Assembly: GCF_001578185.1 (NCBI RefSeq)
Contig: NZ_CP011008.1
Location: 2,756,001-2,820,000, forward strand
Length of the DNA stretch: 64,000 nucleotides
From: Peribacillus simplex
GTDB taxonomy: Bacteria > Bacillota > Bacilli > Bacillales > DSM-1321
Direction of reading: 5' to 3'
Within the stretch, counting starts at the first letter, position 1. The number at the start of each line of letters is the position of its first letter. Positions 35,882 through 45,148 of the stretch are shown here, piece after piece. The notes under the pieces are model-generated. The model was given only the letters and a program-made list of their open reading frames with translations, did no database searches and had not been told where the DNA came from. The position numbers and the translations under genes were made by a program.

Positions 35882-36481
35882 TTAGATCGCTTTCTTTGCT
35901 GTCAAATAGCCGATTACCTGTTCAACGCATTCTTCAATGCTGTATTGGTCGGATTCTAAAATGATTTCCGGTTGTTCAGGTTCTTCGTATGGAGAGTCGA
36001 TTCCGGTAAAGTCTTTAATGATTCCCTTACGCGCCTTGTCATACAGACCTTTTGGATCACGCACTTCGCACTCTTCGATCGGACATTTTATGTATACTTC
36101 AATAAACTCGCCTTCTTCGAGTAAATCACGTACAATCTGCCGATCAGCTCTAAAAGGTGATATGAAGGCGGTCAATACGAACTGCCCACTATCCACGAAG
36201 AGCTTGGAAACCTCACCTATCCGCCTGATATTCTCGGTTCGATCCTCTTCAGAAAAACCTAAATCTTTATTTAAACCATGGCGGATATTATCACCATCCA
36301 AAACATAACTTCGAATATTCCGATTATATAACTCTTTAGCGACCGCGTTAGCAATCGTTGATTTTCCGGAACCCGAGAGTCCTGTAAACCAAAGAACTGT
36401 GCTTTCATGCCCGTTCTGCTTCCGGCGGAGCTCCTTGGTCAATGACGTTTCATGCCAAGTGACATTCGTACTTTTACTCAT
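35882..36481 (-). CDS. cysC: Adenylyl-sulfate kinase
   Basis: The product has 199 residues. The P-loop GLSGSGKST is at 34-42. [20 protein letters not shown] and [20 protein letters not shown] are APS-kinase signatures, as is [14 protein letters not shown] near 105 and [19 protein letters not shown] near 145. It phosphorylates adenosine-phosphosulfate to PAPS. GAGGGGGA precedes the ATG at 36481, and it sits 44 bases after sat. Confidence 0.95.
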   Translation of the reverse strand: MSKSTNVTWHETSLTKELRRKQNGHESTVLWFTGLSGSGKSTIANAVAKELYNRNIRSYVLDGDNIRHGLNKDLGFSEEDRTENIRRIGEVSKLFVDSGQFVLTAFISPFRADRQIVRDLLEEGEFIEVYIKCPIEECEVRDPKGLYDKARKGIIKDFTGIDSPYEEPEQPEIILESDQYSIEECVEQVIGYLTAKKAI

Positions 36482-36524
36482 ATAATAATCCCCCTCATCA
36501 TGTGATCCTTCAATTTATGTCCAA

Positions 36525-37673
36525 TCAGTTATAAACTTCATTCTTTTTTAGACCTTCGATCAACACCTCGATGACTTCTTTACGGCTAAAGGTAGCTGGA
36601 GGAATTTCTCCATTTCGCAACATTTCCCTTACCTTCGTTCCGGACAGGATGACATGGTCTTCCTTTCCATGCGGACAAGTTTTAGCTGAAGCCATATTGC
36701 CACATGCTTTACAGTAAAAACTATGTTCAAAGAATAATAGTGTGATCCCTAATTCATCCGCGTTAAAATTCCCAAAGATTTTTTGAGCATCATATGTGCC
36801 GTAATAATCGCCCACACCCGCATGATCACGTCCGACGATAAAATGAGTGCAACCATAATTTTTACGGACCATCGCATGGAAAATGGCTTCTCTTGGTCCT
36901 GCATAACGCATTGCAGCAGGGAAAACGGCAAGAGAGACACGATCCTTGGGATAATATTTATCAAGCAGCACTTTATAGCTCTCCATTCGTACATCTGCCG
37001 GAATGTCATCGGATTTAGTGGCCCCTACAAGAGGGTTTAAGAATAAGCCATCGACAATCTCCAAAGCTGTCTTTTGAATGTATTCATGCGCACGGTGAAC
37101 AGGGTTCCTCGTTTGGAATCCGACAACGGTTTCCCAGCCTTTTTCAGCAAAGGCTTTCCTTGTCTCAACTGGGTCCAAATAATGGGCTTGAAATAGCGGA
37201 CGCTCTATTCTCTTGACTAACTTTATTTCTCCGCCGACATATACATCCCCGCGGTTATATAAATTTCTCACTCCAGGATGCTCCCCATCATCCGTTTGAT
37301 ATACTAAAGTCGCTTCCAATTGTTTATCGGGAGTGAAAATATCAGAAACGGATAGGACCCCATATGTTTCACCCTCATGAGTCAGCTTCACTTCTTCACC
37401 TATAATAAGAGATTCTGCAGCTTTTTCAGTCAAAGGCAGCGTAATCGGGATGCTCCAAACATGGCCGCTGCTAAGTCTCATATCCTTGACAACTGTCTCA
37501 TAATCACTTTTCGTAAAGAATCCTTTAATCGGACTGTAGGCACCAGTGCCTATCAATTCAAGGTCACTTAATGCTATTTCATCAATTTCGATTGACTTTG
37601 TTATTTTGCTAAAATCATATTTTGGTTCCCAAAGATCGATTAATGTTCCTCCGTGCGGTAGACTGATTGTCAT
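36525..37673 (-). CDS. sat: Sulfate adenylyltransferase
   Basis: The product has 382 residues, the length of the bacterial Sat (ATP sulfurylase) without a kinase domain. [17 protein letters not shown] near 185-201 is the HxxH nucleotide-binding loop; [20 protein letters not shown] and [19 protein letters not shown] follow. A CKACGN-x6-CPH cluster near 315-330 looks like a structural zinc site found in these proteins. It makes adenosine-phosphosulfate from sulfate and ATP. GGGGGA stands before the ATG. It lies 30 bases after cysH and precedes cysC. Confidence 0.96.
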   Translation of the reverse strand: MTISLPHGGTLIDLWEPKYDFSKITKSIEIDEIALSDLELIGTGAYSPIKGFFTKSDYETVVKDMRLSSGHVWSIPITLPLTEKAAESLIIGEEVKLTHEGETYGVLSVSDIFTPDKQLEATLVYQTDDGEHPGVRNLYNRGDVYVGGEIKLVKRIERPLFQAHYLDPVETRKAFAEKGWETVVGFQTRNPVHRAHEYIQKTALEIVDGLFLNPLVGATKSDDIPADVRMESYKVLLDKYYPKDRVSLAVFPAAMRYAGPREAIFHAMVRKNYGCTHFIVGRDHAGVGDYYGTYDAQKIFGNFNADELGITLLFFEHSFYCKACGNMASAKTCPHGKEDHVILSGTKVREMLRNGEIPPATFSRKEVIEVLIEGLKKNEVYN

Positions 37674-37703
37674 GCTAATTTCCCCCTATGGTTTCTATTT
37701 ATT

Positions 37704-38420
37704 TTAAGATAAATGCAAGCCGCATTCTGTTTTTTGCGCACCTTGCCAACGGCCTGAGCGTAAGTCATCGGCATTGATGGCAGGTGCCGTACACGTTTTA
37801 CAGCCAATGCTCGGATATCCATTATCATGCAGGATATTATACGGAAGTCCATTTTTGTGGGCGTAACGCCAAACATCTTTCCATGTCCAATGAATGAGTG
37901 GACATATTTTAATCGATTTGAACTTATTATCCTTGTTGATATACTCGGTCAGCGCCCTTGTTTCGGATTGCTCCCTCCGCAGTCCAGAAAGCCAGGCTGT
38001 TGCCGTTGAAAGCACATCAGTAAGCGGAGTGATTTTCCGGATGTTACAACACTTATTGGAATCACTAACCCATAATTCATCTCCATATTCCGCTGCTTGT
38101 TCCTCAAGCGTCAAGGCAGGTTTCTTCATTTCGATCGAAAGCTTTGGATATCTCTTTTTCACTTGATCGATCAGTTGGTAAGTTTCCTCGAAATGTACAT
38201 CTGTATCCAGGAAAACAATTTTTGCCGATGGGTTGACCTTAGCCAATAAATCCGTAAGCACGATGCCTTCAATACCAAAACTACAGGCATAAATGAGTTT
38301 GTTTCCATATTGTTCATTCGCCCATTGCAGAACTTCCAAAGCACCTTTTGTCTCACTATCTTCAGGAAATGCAGGTAAATCCCCGGTGTTGAAATTTTCA
38401 TAATTTATTAATGCAGCCAA
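37704..38420 (-). CDS. cysH: Adenosine-phosphosulfate (APS/PAPS) reductase
   Basis: The product has 238 residues, starting at a TTG at 38420 with AGGGGGG eight bases upstream. ACSFGIEGIVL (46-56) is the P-loop-like substrate site. Cys124-Cys125 (SNKCCNIRK), Cys207 and Cys210 (GCKTC) are the four ligands of the [4Fe-4S] cluster found in APS reductases, and the C-terminal ECGLH (232-236) carries the catalytic cysteine. Thus APS and perhaps PAPS are reduced to sulfite with thioredoxin. It is the first large gene of the cys block, 174 bases after the SAM-box-controlled yezD-like gene. Confidence 0.95.
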   Translation of the reverse strand: MAALINYENFNTGDLPAFPEDSETKGALEVLQWANEQYGNKLIYACSFGIEGIVLTDLLAKVNPSAKIVFLDTDVHFEETYQLIDQVKKRYPKLSIEMKKPALTLEEQAAEYGDELWVSDSNKCCNIRKITPLTDVLSTATAWLSGLRREQSETRALTEYINKDNKFKSIKICPLIHWTWKDVWRYAHKNGLPYNILHDNGYPSIGCKTCTAPAINADDLRSGRWQGAQKTECGLHLS

Positions 38421-38594
38421 CTTTATTACCCCCTCTAAGAACTTGCTCTATGTTTCACAGGTTAGAGTAACTGTAGATCAATTCCCGTTGTAATCTTCTC
38501 GAGTTATATGATCCTAGGAAAAAGAGACGAATCTAACCAATACTCTCTTTATATCAGTTAAACCCGCCTCTAGTTTTTCTAGTCAGCAGATACC

Positions 38595-38738
38595 TTATTT
38601 AATTCTTAGTTTTTCATTTCTTTCCATTTGAATGATTTTACCATCTTGGACAATAAGTGTAATGGATCCATATTTCATTGAATTAAGCATTTCTTGAAGT
38701 CGTTCAAATATTTCTGCAAGCTGATTCTCTTTATCCAA
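38595..38738 (-). CDS. YezD-like (DUF2292) small protein
   Basis: A 47-residue protein from the TTG at 38738, preceded by AAGGGGGAACAGG. The sequence DKENQLAEIFERLQEML, then YGSITLIVQDGKIIQMERNE has the pattern of the YezD/DUF2292 family, in which the C-terminal strand pair GSVTIVVQDGKVVQIE is the key motif. It lies directly after a SAM-I riboswitch and terminator, and before cysH. YezD proteins are associated with sulfur metabolism in bacilli; the biochemical role is unknown. Its position makes it the first gene of the riboswitch-controlled operon. Confidence 0.75.
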   Translation of the reverse strand: MDKENQLAEIFERLQEMLNSMKYGSITLIVQDGKIIQMERNEKLRIK

Positions 38739-38864
38739 ACCTGTTCCCCCTTTAAGGAATTCCGGAATATCTTTTTTTAGAGGCTGATTAAACGAATTTC
38801 TTAAATTTATATAATGCCTAACAACCTTACATTGCTATGGTTTGCCAATAATTTTTTCGAAAAA

Positions 38865-38893
38865 CAAAAATCTTTCCATGATGGAAAGATTCC
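38865..38893 (-). terminator. Riboswitch-controlled terminator
   Basis: On the minus strand GGAATCTTTCC-ATCAT-GGAAAGATTTTT forms a hairpin with T run just after the SAM aptamer. It is the expected off-state element. Confidence 0.85.
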
Positions 38894-38910
38894 AAGGTAA
38901 ATATTCATTA

Positions 38911-39015
38911 CCTTATCTTCCAAAATGATCAACATTTTGTTGGATGTAGCACCTTGCATATCATGCAGGTTGCTGGACTTCAAAGGGCCAATTCCCTCCG
39001 TCGCTCTGGATAAGT
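38911..39015 (-). promoter_or_regulatory. SAM-I (S-box) riboswitch
   Basis: The minus-strand sequence follows the S-box consensus: CTTATCCAGAGCGACGGAGG, then GAATTGGCCCTTTGAAGTCC, AGCAACC, AAGGTGCTA-CATCC and a closing GATAAG pairing with CTTATC (P1). P2, P3 and P4 can be drawn. A transcription terminator follows at once. It should shut off yezD and the cys operon when S-adenosylmethionine is plentiful. Confidence 0.95.
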
Positions 39016-39028
39016 TTTATTATTTTAA

Positions 39029-39056
39029 ATATTAACATAAATTTAATCCTTGTCAA
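39029..39056 (-). promoter_or_regulatory. Sigma-A promoter of the SAM-box leader
   Basis: On the minus strand TTGACA (39056-39051), 16 bases, then TAATAT (39034-39029). It stands about 15 bases before the riboswitch starts. Confidence 0.75.
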
Positions 39057-39153
39057 TGGAGTTTTCTTATAAATTAACTTGGTTTAATATACTGGATGAA
39101 CTGTTATTTTTATACACACTATTCCATTAATGATTTTATGTTCATTTAAATAC

Positions 39154-39206
39154 GAAAATAGACTCATTTTTTTAGTTAAAGTCTCCAAAAAAATGCGCCT
39201 ATTTTC
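39154..39206 (-). repeat. Long imperfect inverted repeat, possible terminator
   Basis: GAAAATAGACTCATTTTTTT and AAAAAAATGCGCCTATTTTC face each other over an 11-base centre. It may end the ssuE-like gene transcript on the minus strand. Confidence 0.5.
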
Positions 39207-39294
39207 ATTAATTAGCCTATTATTGACGTCTGGCATTATTTTAAAAAAAATTATTCGAATACCAGTCCTTTTGTTGAAGTCGATAGCTTGCCCA

Positions 39295-39828
39295 TTAATT
39301 CCTTAATTGAATCGCTTCTACAAATTCCTGAACCTGACTCTGAACCCGATCCACTAAATTCAAATCATTAATCGGGTTTTCTGAATTCTGTTTATCTATT
39401 TCCTTATCCACAAAATATATGCCCTGCAACGGCTCGCCTTTCAATATTGAAATTAATGGTTTAAGCGCGTAGTCTATCGCCAATAAATGCCTGTTACTTC
39501 CGCCAATCATAATTGGCAGCACTGGCTTTCCCTTAAAAGCTCCTTCTGGCAGCATATCAATCAAGGCTTTCAATATGCCTGTGTAAGAGGCCTTATATAC
39601 AGGTGAACCAATAATAATTCCTCTAGCTTCATGAATTTTTTCTGAAAGCTTTAAAATTTCTTCACTATTATATTTCCCCTGGAATAAATCATCTGCTGAG
39701 AATTCCGTAATTGAGTAATAAGTTGTGGTAAATCCTTCTTTTTCAACTAAAGATTGAATATGTTTTAGTGATATGTCCGTTCTTGATGGAACCGCTGGAC
39801 TTCCTGATAAAATTACGATTTCGCTCAT
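39295..39828 (-). CDS. ssuE: NADPH-dependent FMN reductase (SsuE-like)
   Basis: The ATG at 39828 is chosen: GGAGGGG stands seven bases upstream and the family starts here (MSEIVILSGSPAVPSRT). The 177-residue flavodoxin-like protein has the phosphate loop SGSPAVPSRTD at 8-18, IIIGSPVYKASYTGILKALIDML near 73-95 and LPIMIGGSNRHLLAIDYAL near 108-126. SsuE-type reductases supply reduced FMN to sulfonate monooxygenases. No ssuD is adjacent, so the partner is unknown. It is beside the sulfur operon but after a gap of 240 bases from the SAM-box promoter. Confidence 0.82.
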   Translation of the reverse strand: MSEIVILSGSPAVPSRTDISLKHIQSLVEKEGFTTTYYSITEFSADDLFQGKYNSEEILKLSEKIHEARGIIIGSPVYKASYTGILKALIDMLPEGAFKGKPVLPIMIGGSNRHLLAIDYALKPLISILKGEPLQGIYFVDKEIDKQNSENPINDLNLVDRVQSQVQEFVEAIQLRN

Positions 39829-39998
39829 TATAAATCCCCTCCATGTTACATGATTTCCAGATAAAATCCTCATAATGTCATATCGTGCAGCATGCATTTA
39901 TCGTAATAGTCTGAAAAATATAAGTCAAATCTTACACACCTGTTTATTTAATTCACGAATTGACTTCGTCAATAAGAATGATCGCTTCCCATTCAAAA

Positions 39999-40054
39999 AT
40001 AAAACGGTCATATTTACGGCTTGATGCTCATGCCTTTAAATATGACCGTTTTAT
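39999..40054 (-). terminator. Long hairpin terminator after the TetR gene
   Basis: AATAAAACGGTCATATTTA and TAAATATGACCGTTTTATT form a perfect 19-bp stem with an 18-base loop; the minus strand continues TTTGAATGGG. The stem overlaps the gene end. Confidence 0.85.
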
Positions 40055-40641
40055 TATGTATGATTGTTTTTCCCATGAATACCATAAACCAAAAGTTGAG
40101 CAATGCTCTTAATTCGCTCAGCAGTAAAATATGGTTCCTTTTTCTGTTGATGAATCTCATAATGAGTGGATAACGCCAATGTGAAGGAAATGATCCCTAC
40201 ATTAAATAGAATAATATCAGAAATATAATGTATCTCTCCGCTATCTATTCTTTTTTGTATTTCTACATGTTTGGCATTCGTCTTGAAAATCTGATCCACA
40301 TATTGCTTTGAAATATCTTGATCGAATTGCGTTTCCCGAAATAATATCGAAAATTGTTCTTTATTTTCCAGAATTTTGTTTATCATGGTGCAAACGTGAT
40401 TCTCCACAAGATCATCCGTAGATAGATGGCTAGTCCCGTCTTCAGACTCCTCTTTTTCATTAGGAGTAATTGTAGCCAGAAGCAAATCTTTTTTGCTTTC
40501 AAAGTATTTATAAATAGTAGCTTCGGAAACATTGCATGCAGAGGCAATTTCATTCGTTCTTGTCATGTCAAAACCTTTGGTGGCAAAAAGCGTCCGGGCT
40601 ACATTTATGATTCGTTCTTTAGTTTGCTGCCCTTTTTTCAA
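40054..40641 (-). CDS. TetR/AcrR family transcriptional regulator
   Basis: The TTG at 40641 is used (AGAAGG upstream). The 195-residue product begins with the typical HTH: RIINVARTLFATKGFDMTRT (about 10-29), NEIASACNVSEATIYKYFES (30-49), KKDLLLAT. The C-terminal helices form the ligand domain (FSILFRETQFDQDISKQYVD and others). It lies downstream of the SDR gene on the same strand with 173 bases between; it may regulate that gene or its own, but no operator is obvious. Confidence 0.85.
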   Translation of the reverse strand: MKKGQQTKERIINVARTLFATKGFDMTRTNEIASACNVSEATIYKYFESKKDLLLATITPNEKEESEDGTSHLSTDDLVENHVCTMINKILENKEQFSILFRETQFDQDISKQYVDQIFKTNAKHVEIQKRIDSGEIHYISDIILFNVGIISFTLALSTHYEIHQQKKEPYFTAERIKSIAQLLVYGIHGKNNHT

Positions 40642-40770
40642 AAATATCAACCTTCTTTTATAAAGATAAGACCGGTTTCACCAATCTATTTCCCATGATA
40701 TCTCGATGGTGCTAATCGGTCAATATTACCTTTGATCTATAGAAATCAATATTCCCAAATATCATATATA

Positions 40771-40807
40771 GAAAACATCGTCTGAATGCGACGATGTTTT
40801 CTTTTTC
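40771..40807. terminator. Bidirectional terminator
   Basis: GAAAACATCGTC and GACGATGTTTTC, 7-base loop, followed on the plus strand by TTTTTC and on the minus strand by TAT. It ends the SDR gene. Confidence 0.8.
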
Positions 40808-40813
40808 AGAAAA

Positions 40814-41560
40814 TCATTTAAAAGATGCATAGCCATCATCAACCATGACTACACTTCCATTGATTGCATCCGCTTCTTCCAAAGATAATAGATAGACAGC
40901 ATTTGCGATTGCTTCTGGCTTAATTAATTTACCGCGCATTTGACTTGCATGCAATTTATCGATGATTCCCATATCCTTATAGCCTTGTATGATTGGAGTG
41001 TCAACACCCCCTGGTGCAATGCCCACTACGCGTATTCCGTAAGCACCCAATTCCAAAGCAGCTGTCTGTGTCATCATCCTTACGGCGCCTTTAGACGCTT
41101 GATAGGCGAAAGTCCCGTGGGAAGCTAAGTAGCCAAACACAGAGGCTGTATTTATAATGACACCATTGTTACCTAGTTCCTTCATTTTTCGTCCCGCTGC
41201 CATGATTCCAAAGGCCACTCCATGCTGGTTCACACCAATCGTTTTGAAGTACCCTTCCATATCTTGATCGAGGATCATCCCACCGCCCCCGATGCCGGCA
41301 TTATTAAACATGATATCGATCCTTCCGTATGCTTCCACCGCTTTATTGATTAACGCTTCAACCTCTTCAAGCTTAGAAACATCCGTTTTTACATAAATGG
41401 CCTCTCCGCCATCCGCTTGAATCCGTTCAACGGTTTCCTGTCCCATTTCATCATTAAAATCCGCAACAACGACCTTGTCCCCTTTTTTTGCGAATTTCAA
41501 GCATGCTGCTCGGCCAATTCCGCTTGCTCCTCCTGTAATAACTGCAACTCTTGCTGTCAT
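40814..41560 (-). CDS. Short-chain dehydrogenase/reductase
   Basis: The ATG at 41560 is chosen since AAAGGGGA lies at good distance (the ATG at 41566 is too close). About 248 residues: AVITGGASGIGRAACLKFAK (cofactor loop TGGASGIG, 8-15), MFNNAGIGGGGM (NNAG, about 85), INTASVFGYLASHG (Ser of the catalytic set) and FAYQASKGAVRMM (Tyr and Lys of YxxxK, near 153-157). GIAPGGVDTP is the usual PGxVxTP. Typical classical SDR of NAD(H)-preference by sequence (VADFND after the loop). The substrate is unknown. A TetR gene follows on the same strand. Confidence 0.88.
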   Translation of the reverse strand: MTARVAVITGGASGIGRAACLKFAKKGDKVVVADFNDEMGQETVERIQADGGEAIYVKTDVSKLEEVEALINKAVEAYGRIDIMFNNAGIGGGGMILDQDMEGYFKTIGVNQHGVAFGIMAAGRKMKELGNNGVIINTASVFGYLASHGTFAYQASKGAVRMMTQTAALELGAYGIRVVGIAPGGVDTPIIQGYKDMGIIDKLHASQMRGKLIKPEAIANAVYLLSLEEADAINGSVVMVDDGYASFK

Positions 41561-41685
41561 ATACATTCCCCTTTCAAAGGCAAAATAAAAATGTAAGTGA
41601 ATACTTACTTTTTTATTATAGAACTATAGAATAGTAAATTCAAGCAATATATTATTTTAATGACTTTCAGTCAATAATGCATAAA

Positions 41686-41721
41686 AGTAAAAGCTGTCCT
41701 AATGATAGGACAGCTTTTACT
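41686..41721 (-). terminator. Intrinsic terminator of pdxST
   Basis: AGTAAAAGCTGTCCT and AGGACAGCTTTTACT are perfect 15-bp arms with a 6-base loop. It lies five bases after the pdxT stop. Confidence 0.9.
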
Positions 41722-41725
41722 TTGG

Positions 41726-42325
41726 TTAACAGGTTTTCAATTCTTCTTTAAATATGGATGTCTTCACCATTTCTATGAAAAGCTGCATGAAACGATCATC
41801 CCCTGTTAATTCTGGATGAAAAGCACTGACAAGGACATGTTCTTGTCTCGCAGCCACAACATTCTCTTCATAAACAGCCAATATCTCCACATCTTCTCCA
41901 ATTCCATCCGCGAATGGCGCCCGGATGAAAACTGCCTTAAAAGGTTCTTCCAGTCCTTTGATTGATAGTTCGGCCTCGAAACTATCCCTTTGGCGGCCAA
42001 ACCCGTTTCTTTTCACGGAAATGTCCATTAGTTCAAGATAGGCCTTCTCATCACCATTCAATTCTTTGGCCGCCAATACCATCCCCGCACATGTACCGAA
42101 AATAGGTTTTTTATGTTCGAAGAAAGTTTTGATCGGTTCCATAAATCCGTATCGATCCATTAGCTTTCTCATCGTAGTGCTTTCCCCGCCTGGAATGATT
42201 AAGCCATCGATTTCATGCAACTGTTCGGGTTTTTTTACTATTATTGCTTGTTGGCCGGCAGCTTTGATTTGGTTCAAGTGTTCTTCGACTGCACCCTGTA
42301 ATCCCAAAACACCGATAGTTATCAT
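41726..42325 (-). CDS. pdxT: Pyridoxal 5'-phosphate synthase, glutaminase subunit
   Basis: The ATG at 42325 matches the family start (MITIGVLGLQGAVEEHLNQI). About 199 residues. GGESTT (46-51), FGTCAGMVLAA with the catalytic Cys near 79, and AFHPELTGDDRF with His and Glu of the triad are present. It releases ammonia from glutamine for PdxS. It begins one base after the pdxS stop, so the pair is one transcript, ending at a strong terminator. Confidence 0.95.
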   Translation of the reverse strand: MITIGVLGLQGAVEEHLNQIKAAGQQAIIVKKPEQLHEIDGLIIPGGESTTMRKLMDRYGFMEPIKTFFEHKKPIFGTCAGMVLAAKELNGDEKAYLELMDISVKRNGFGRQRDSFEAELSIKGLEEPFKAVFIRAPFADGIGEDVEILAVYEENVVAARQEHVLVSAFHPELTGDDRFMQLFIEMVKTSIFKEELKTC

Positions 42326-42326
42326 A

Positions 42327-43214
42327 TTACCATCCACGTTCCTGCATCCGTTCTGCTGGAGCTAGTTTAGAAATATCAATTCCTTTCATTGCACTGCCCA
42401 ACTCTTTGGACAAACGGCCAATCAACTCATAATCGGTGAAATATGTAGTAGCTTGAACGATTGCCGATGCGAATTTTTCTGGATTCTCTGATTTAAAAAT
42501 ACCAGATCCCACGAATACGCCATCTGCTCCCAATTCCATCATAAGCGCTGCATCTGCTGGAGTGGCAATTCCGCCAGCTGCAAAGTTAACTACAGGCAAT
42601 TTTCCTGTCCGTTTGATTTCTCTTAAAATTTCGTAAGGGGCACCGATATTTTTTGCTTCAGTCATTAATTCATCATCACTCATGATGCTCACTTTACGAA
42701 TTTGGGACTGTACCTTTCTCATATGACGCACAGCTTCCACAATATTACCCGTACCTGGTTCTCCTTTTGTACGAAGCATCGATGCTCCTTCACCAATACG
42801 GCGTGAAGCTTCGCCTAAATCACGGCAACCACAAACGAAAGGAACTGTGAAATCACTTTTTAAAATATGGTATTCTTCATCGGCAGGAGTCAGCACTTCA
42901 CTTTCATCGATATAATCCACTCCCATGGATTCCAGAATCCTTGATTCAACAATATGGCCAATCCTTGCTTTAGCCATGACCGGGATAGATACAGCATTCA
43001 TTACTTCCTCAACGATTCGCGGATCCGCCATTCTTGCTACTCCACCAGCAGCACGAATATCTGAAGGTACCCTTTCCAATGCCATAACTGCAACAGCACC
43101 TGATGCTTCAGCGATTTTTGCTTGTTCTGCATTAATGACGTCCATAATTACGCCACCTTTTTGCATTTGTGCCATTCCTCTTTTTACAGTGTCAGTCCCT
43201 AATAATTTTTCCAT
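42327..43214 (-). CDS. pdxS: Pyridoxal 5'-phosphate synthase, synthase subunit
   Basis: The ATG at 43214 is taken, with AGGGGGAAG upstream; the longer frame starts before it without support. About 295 residues, very conserved: [52 protein letters not shown] with the Lys that binds ribose phosphate, and [20 protein letters not shown]. It makes PLP from ribose-5-phosphate, glyceraldehyde-3-phosphate and ammonia. Divergent to a MocR-type gene that probably controls it. Confidence 0.97.
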   Translation of the reverse strand: MEKLLGTDTVKRGMAQMQKGGVIMDVINAEQAKIAEASGAVAVMALERVPSDIRAAGGVARMADPRIVEEVMNAVSIPVMAKARIGHIVESRILESMGVDYIDESEVLTPADEEYHILKSDFTVPFVCGCRDLGEASRRIGEGASMLRTKGEPGTGNIVEAVRHMRKVQSQIRKVSIMSDDELMTEAKNIGAPYEILREIKRTGKLPVVNFAAGGIATPADAALMMELGADGVFVGSGIFKSENPEKFASAIVQATTYFTDYELIGRLSKELGSAMKGIDISKLAPAERMQERGW

Positions 43215-43258
43215 TTCTCTTCCCCCTAATATTTGCATTTTTTAGATTTGTTAGGCTT

Positions 43259-43287
43259 AGTATAAAAAAATGTTGACCGCATTGAAA
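43259..43287 (-). promoter_or_regulatory. Likely pdxST promoter in the pdxS-pdxR gap
   Basis: On the minus strand TTTCAA (-35), 17 bases, TATACT (-10). The 108-bp gap also holds repeats GTCAGTTTTAA and TTCAGTTTATT on the plus strand (43291-43325), which could be PdxR contacts and could also serve the divergent gene. Confidence 0.5.
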
Positions 43288-43347
43288 GTGTCAGTTTTAA
43301 TAAATTTAATGGGTTCAGTTTATTTTATCTAAAAAGGTGGAAACAAA

Positions 43348-44742
43348 ATGAATATGCTAACTTGTGATTTAAATCGATTTAGTGAAGTTCCTTTGTACGA
43401 ACAATTATATTCACATATTAAAAAAGAAATCATTGATGGCCGTCTACTTTACGGCACAAAACTGCCCTCGAAACGTAAATTGGCAGAGTTCCTTCAGATT
43501 AGCCAAAACACTGTCGAGACTGCATATGAACAATTAACTGCTGAAGGATACGTTGAAGTCATACCAAGAAAAGGTTACTATATTCAAACATTTGAGGATC
43601 TAGAGTATACACAAACCAACCAAGTTTCCTTGGAAAAAATTAATGATAAACAAGGGGAAGTGTTGTATCATTTTCATCCCAGCCAAATTGACACGGAAAA
43701 CTTCCCATTTGAAAAATGGAGAAAATACACGAAAAATAAAATTGATGAAGCACATCAAGAACTTCTTTTATTGGGGGATTCTCAAGGAGAATATGAATTA
43801 CGATGTGAAATTGCCCATTATTTGTATCATGCACGCGGAGTTCAATGCGTTCCCGAACAGATCATCATTGGTGCTGGAATGGAAATTTTATTGCAGCAGC
43901 TTGTCCTTCTTTTCGATAAAAATACCATTTATGGTGTTGAAGATCCAGGGTATCACTTGATTCACCGGATATTACGCAGCTACCCAAATGAAGTCCATCC
44001 ACTGCAAATTGATGAAGAAGGCGTAAAGGTCAACCCAATTGAGAATTCAAAGATCGACGTAGTGTATGTCACTCCATCACATCACTTCCCCTATGGGACA
44101 ATCCTATCTGTTAACAGACGGACTCGATTGTTGAACTGGGCTCAAGGTGCAGCAAACCGCTATATTATCGAAGACGATTATGATAGTGAATTTCGTTATA
44201 GTGGAAAAACAATTCCTTCCTTACAAAGTATGGATGCTGGAGAAAAGGTGATTTACTTAGGATCATTCTCCAAATCTTTGATGCCATCAATTCGGATCAG
44301 TTATATGGTTCTTCCCGCCCCATTGTTACAAATGCATCAACAGGAATTATCCTTTTACCATTCAAGCGTTTCACGGATTGATCAACATGTGTTGACACAG
44401 TTCATGAAGGAAGGGGATTTCGAAAAGCATTTAAATCGGATGAGGAAAGTTTACAGGCGCAAGTTGGATAAAGTGATCGATCTGTTTAAACCCCATGAGC
44501 AAATAAACATCATTGGTGAACGCTCAGGATTACATATCGTTCTCATCGTTAAGAACGGCATGGACGAACAGACACTTATTCAAAAGGCAAACAAAGACCA
44601 TATTAAAATATATGGACTTTCCACATATTCAATCGAAAAAATTGACGAAAATCCTCCAAAAATCATATTAGGCTTCGCGGGGATTCCTGAAGATGAATTG
44701 GAAAAGGCCATTCACCTTTTATTGAAATCATGGGGTTTATAA
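43348..44742 (+). CDS. pdxR: MocR/GabR-type transcriptional regulator with aminotransferase domain (PdxR-like)
   Basis: The product has 464 residues. AAAGGTGG is 9 bases before the ATG. A GntR-type winged helix is at about 10-75 (YEQLYSHIKKEIIDGRLLYG, QNTVETAYEQLTAEGYVEV), then a class-I aminotransferase fold. EDDYDSEFRY and YLGSFSKSLMPSIRI contain the aspartate and the Lys that binds PLP. In related bacteria PdxR senses PLP and activates or represses pdxST. Divergent orientation to pdxS, 133 bases apart, supports that role here. The gene ends next to a degenerate IS-like insertion. Confidence 0.85.
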   Translation: MNMLTCDLNRFSEVPLYEQLYSHIKKEIIDGRLLYGTKLPSKRKLAEFLQISQNTVETAYEQLTAEGYVEVIPRKGYYIQTFEDLEYTQTNQVSLEKINDKQGEVLYHFHPSQIDTENFPFEKWRKYTKNKIDEAHQELLLLGDSQGEYELRCEIAHYLYHARGVQCVPEQIIIGAGMEILLQQLVLLFDKNTIYGVEDPGYHLIHRILRSYPNEVHPLQIDEEGVKVNPIENSKIDVVYVTPSHHFPYGTILSVNRRTRLLNWAQGAANRYIIEDDYDSEFRYSGKTIPSLQSMDAGEKVIYLGSFSKSLMPSIRISYMVLPAPLLQMHQQELSFYHSSVSRIDQHVLTQFMKEGDFEKHLNRMRKVYRRKLDKVIDLFKPHEQINIIGERSGLHIVLIVKNGMDEQTLIQKANKDHIKIYGLSTYSIEKIDENPPKIILGFAGIPEDELEKAIHLLLKSWGL

Positions 44743-44758
44743 AGACTTGAACTTCTTT

Positions 44759-45148
44759 AAGTTTGTCGATTAAAATGGGGTTTGGAATGCTCTAATCCCC
44801 CGATTCCCTTTCATGATTTTAATACAAGACTTTTATTTGTGATGAAACCACATTAGATTGAAGAATTTTGCAACACTCCTGCCGAAAGTCTGAAGCCGAG
44901 CCCACGCTAGATTCTTGCGGTGAAGAGGTTTGGCAAGAATCCGGCTGAAAGGGCGCGATTTCAATATGTGGACCGCAAAAAGAATGCTACGGAGTCCGAA
45001 TAATCGGGACGGTCGAATAAAGTGCGATTTAGGACGAAAAAGTACTGTGTACGGCCGAATTTTTGCTCCGGCTGAAAACAACTGAGACGTTTTTTTAAAA
45101 AAAATACTGCAGGCAAACTCGCTTTTCTTCGAGTTTGTCTACAGTCTG
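44759..45148. mobile_element. Degenerate IS1182-type element remnant (internally deleted)
   Basis: The left tip AGTTTGTCGATTAAAATGGG, then GTTTGGAATG-CTCTAATCCC matches the left end of the IS1182-family element at 60017 (AGTTTGTCGACAAAAGGGG, then TTCGGAATG). The right tip, hairpin GCAAACTCGC-TTTTCTT-CGAGTTTGTCTACAGTCTG, matches the right end of that element. No transposase is left between. The middle holds a series of short related motifs (CCGAATAA, CGAATAAA, CCGAATTTTT, CTGAAAAC). It is flanked by the intact and one damaged terminator arm. Confidence 0.75.
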
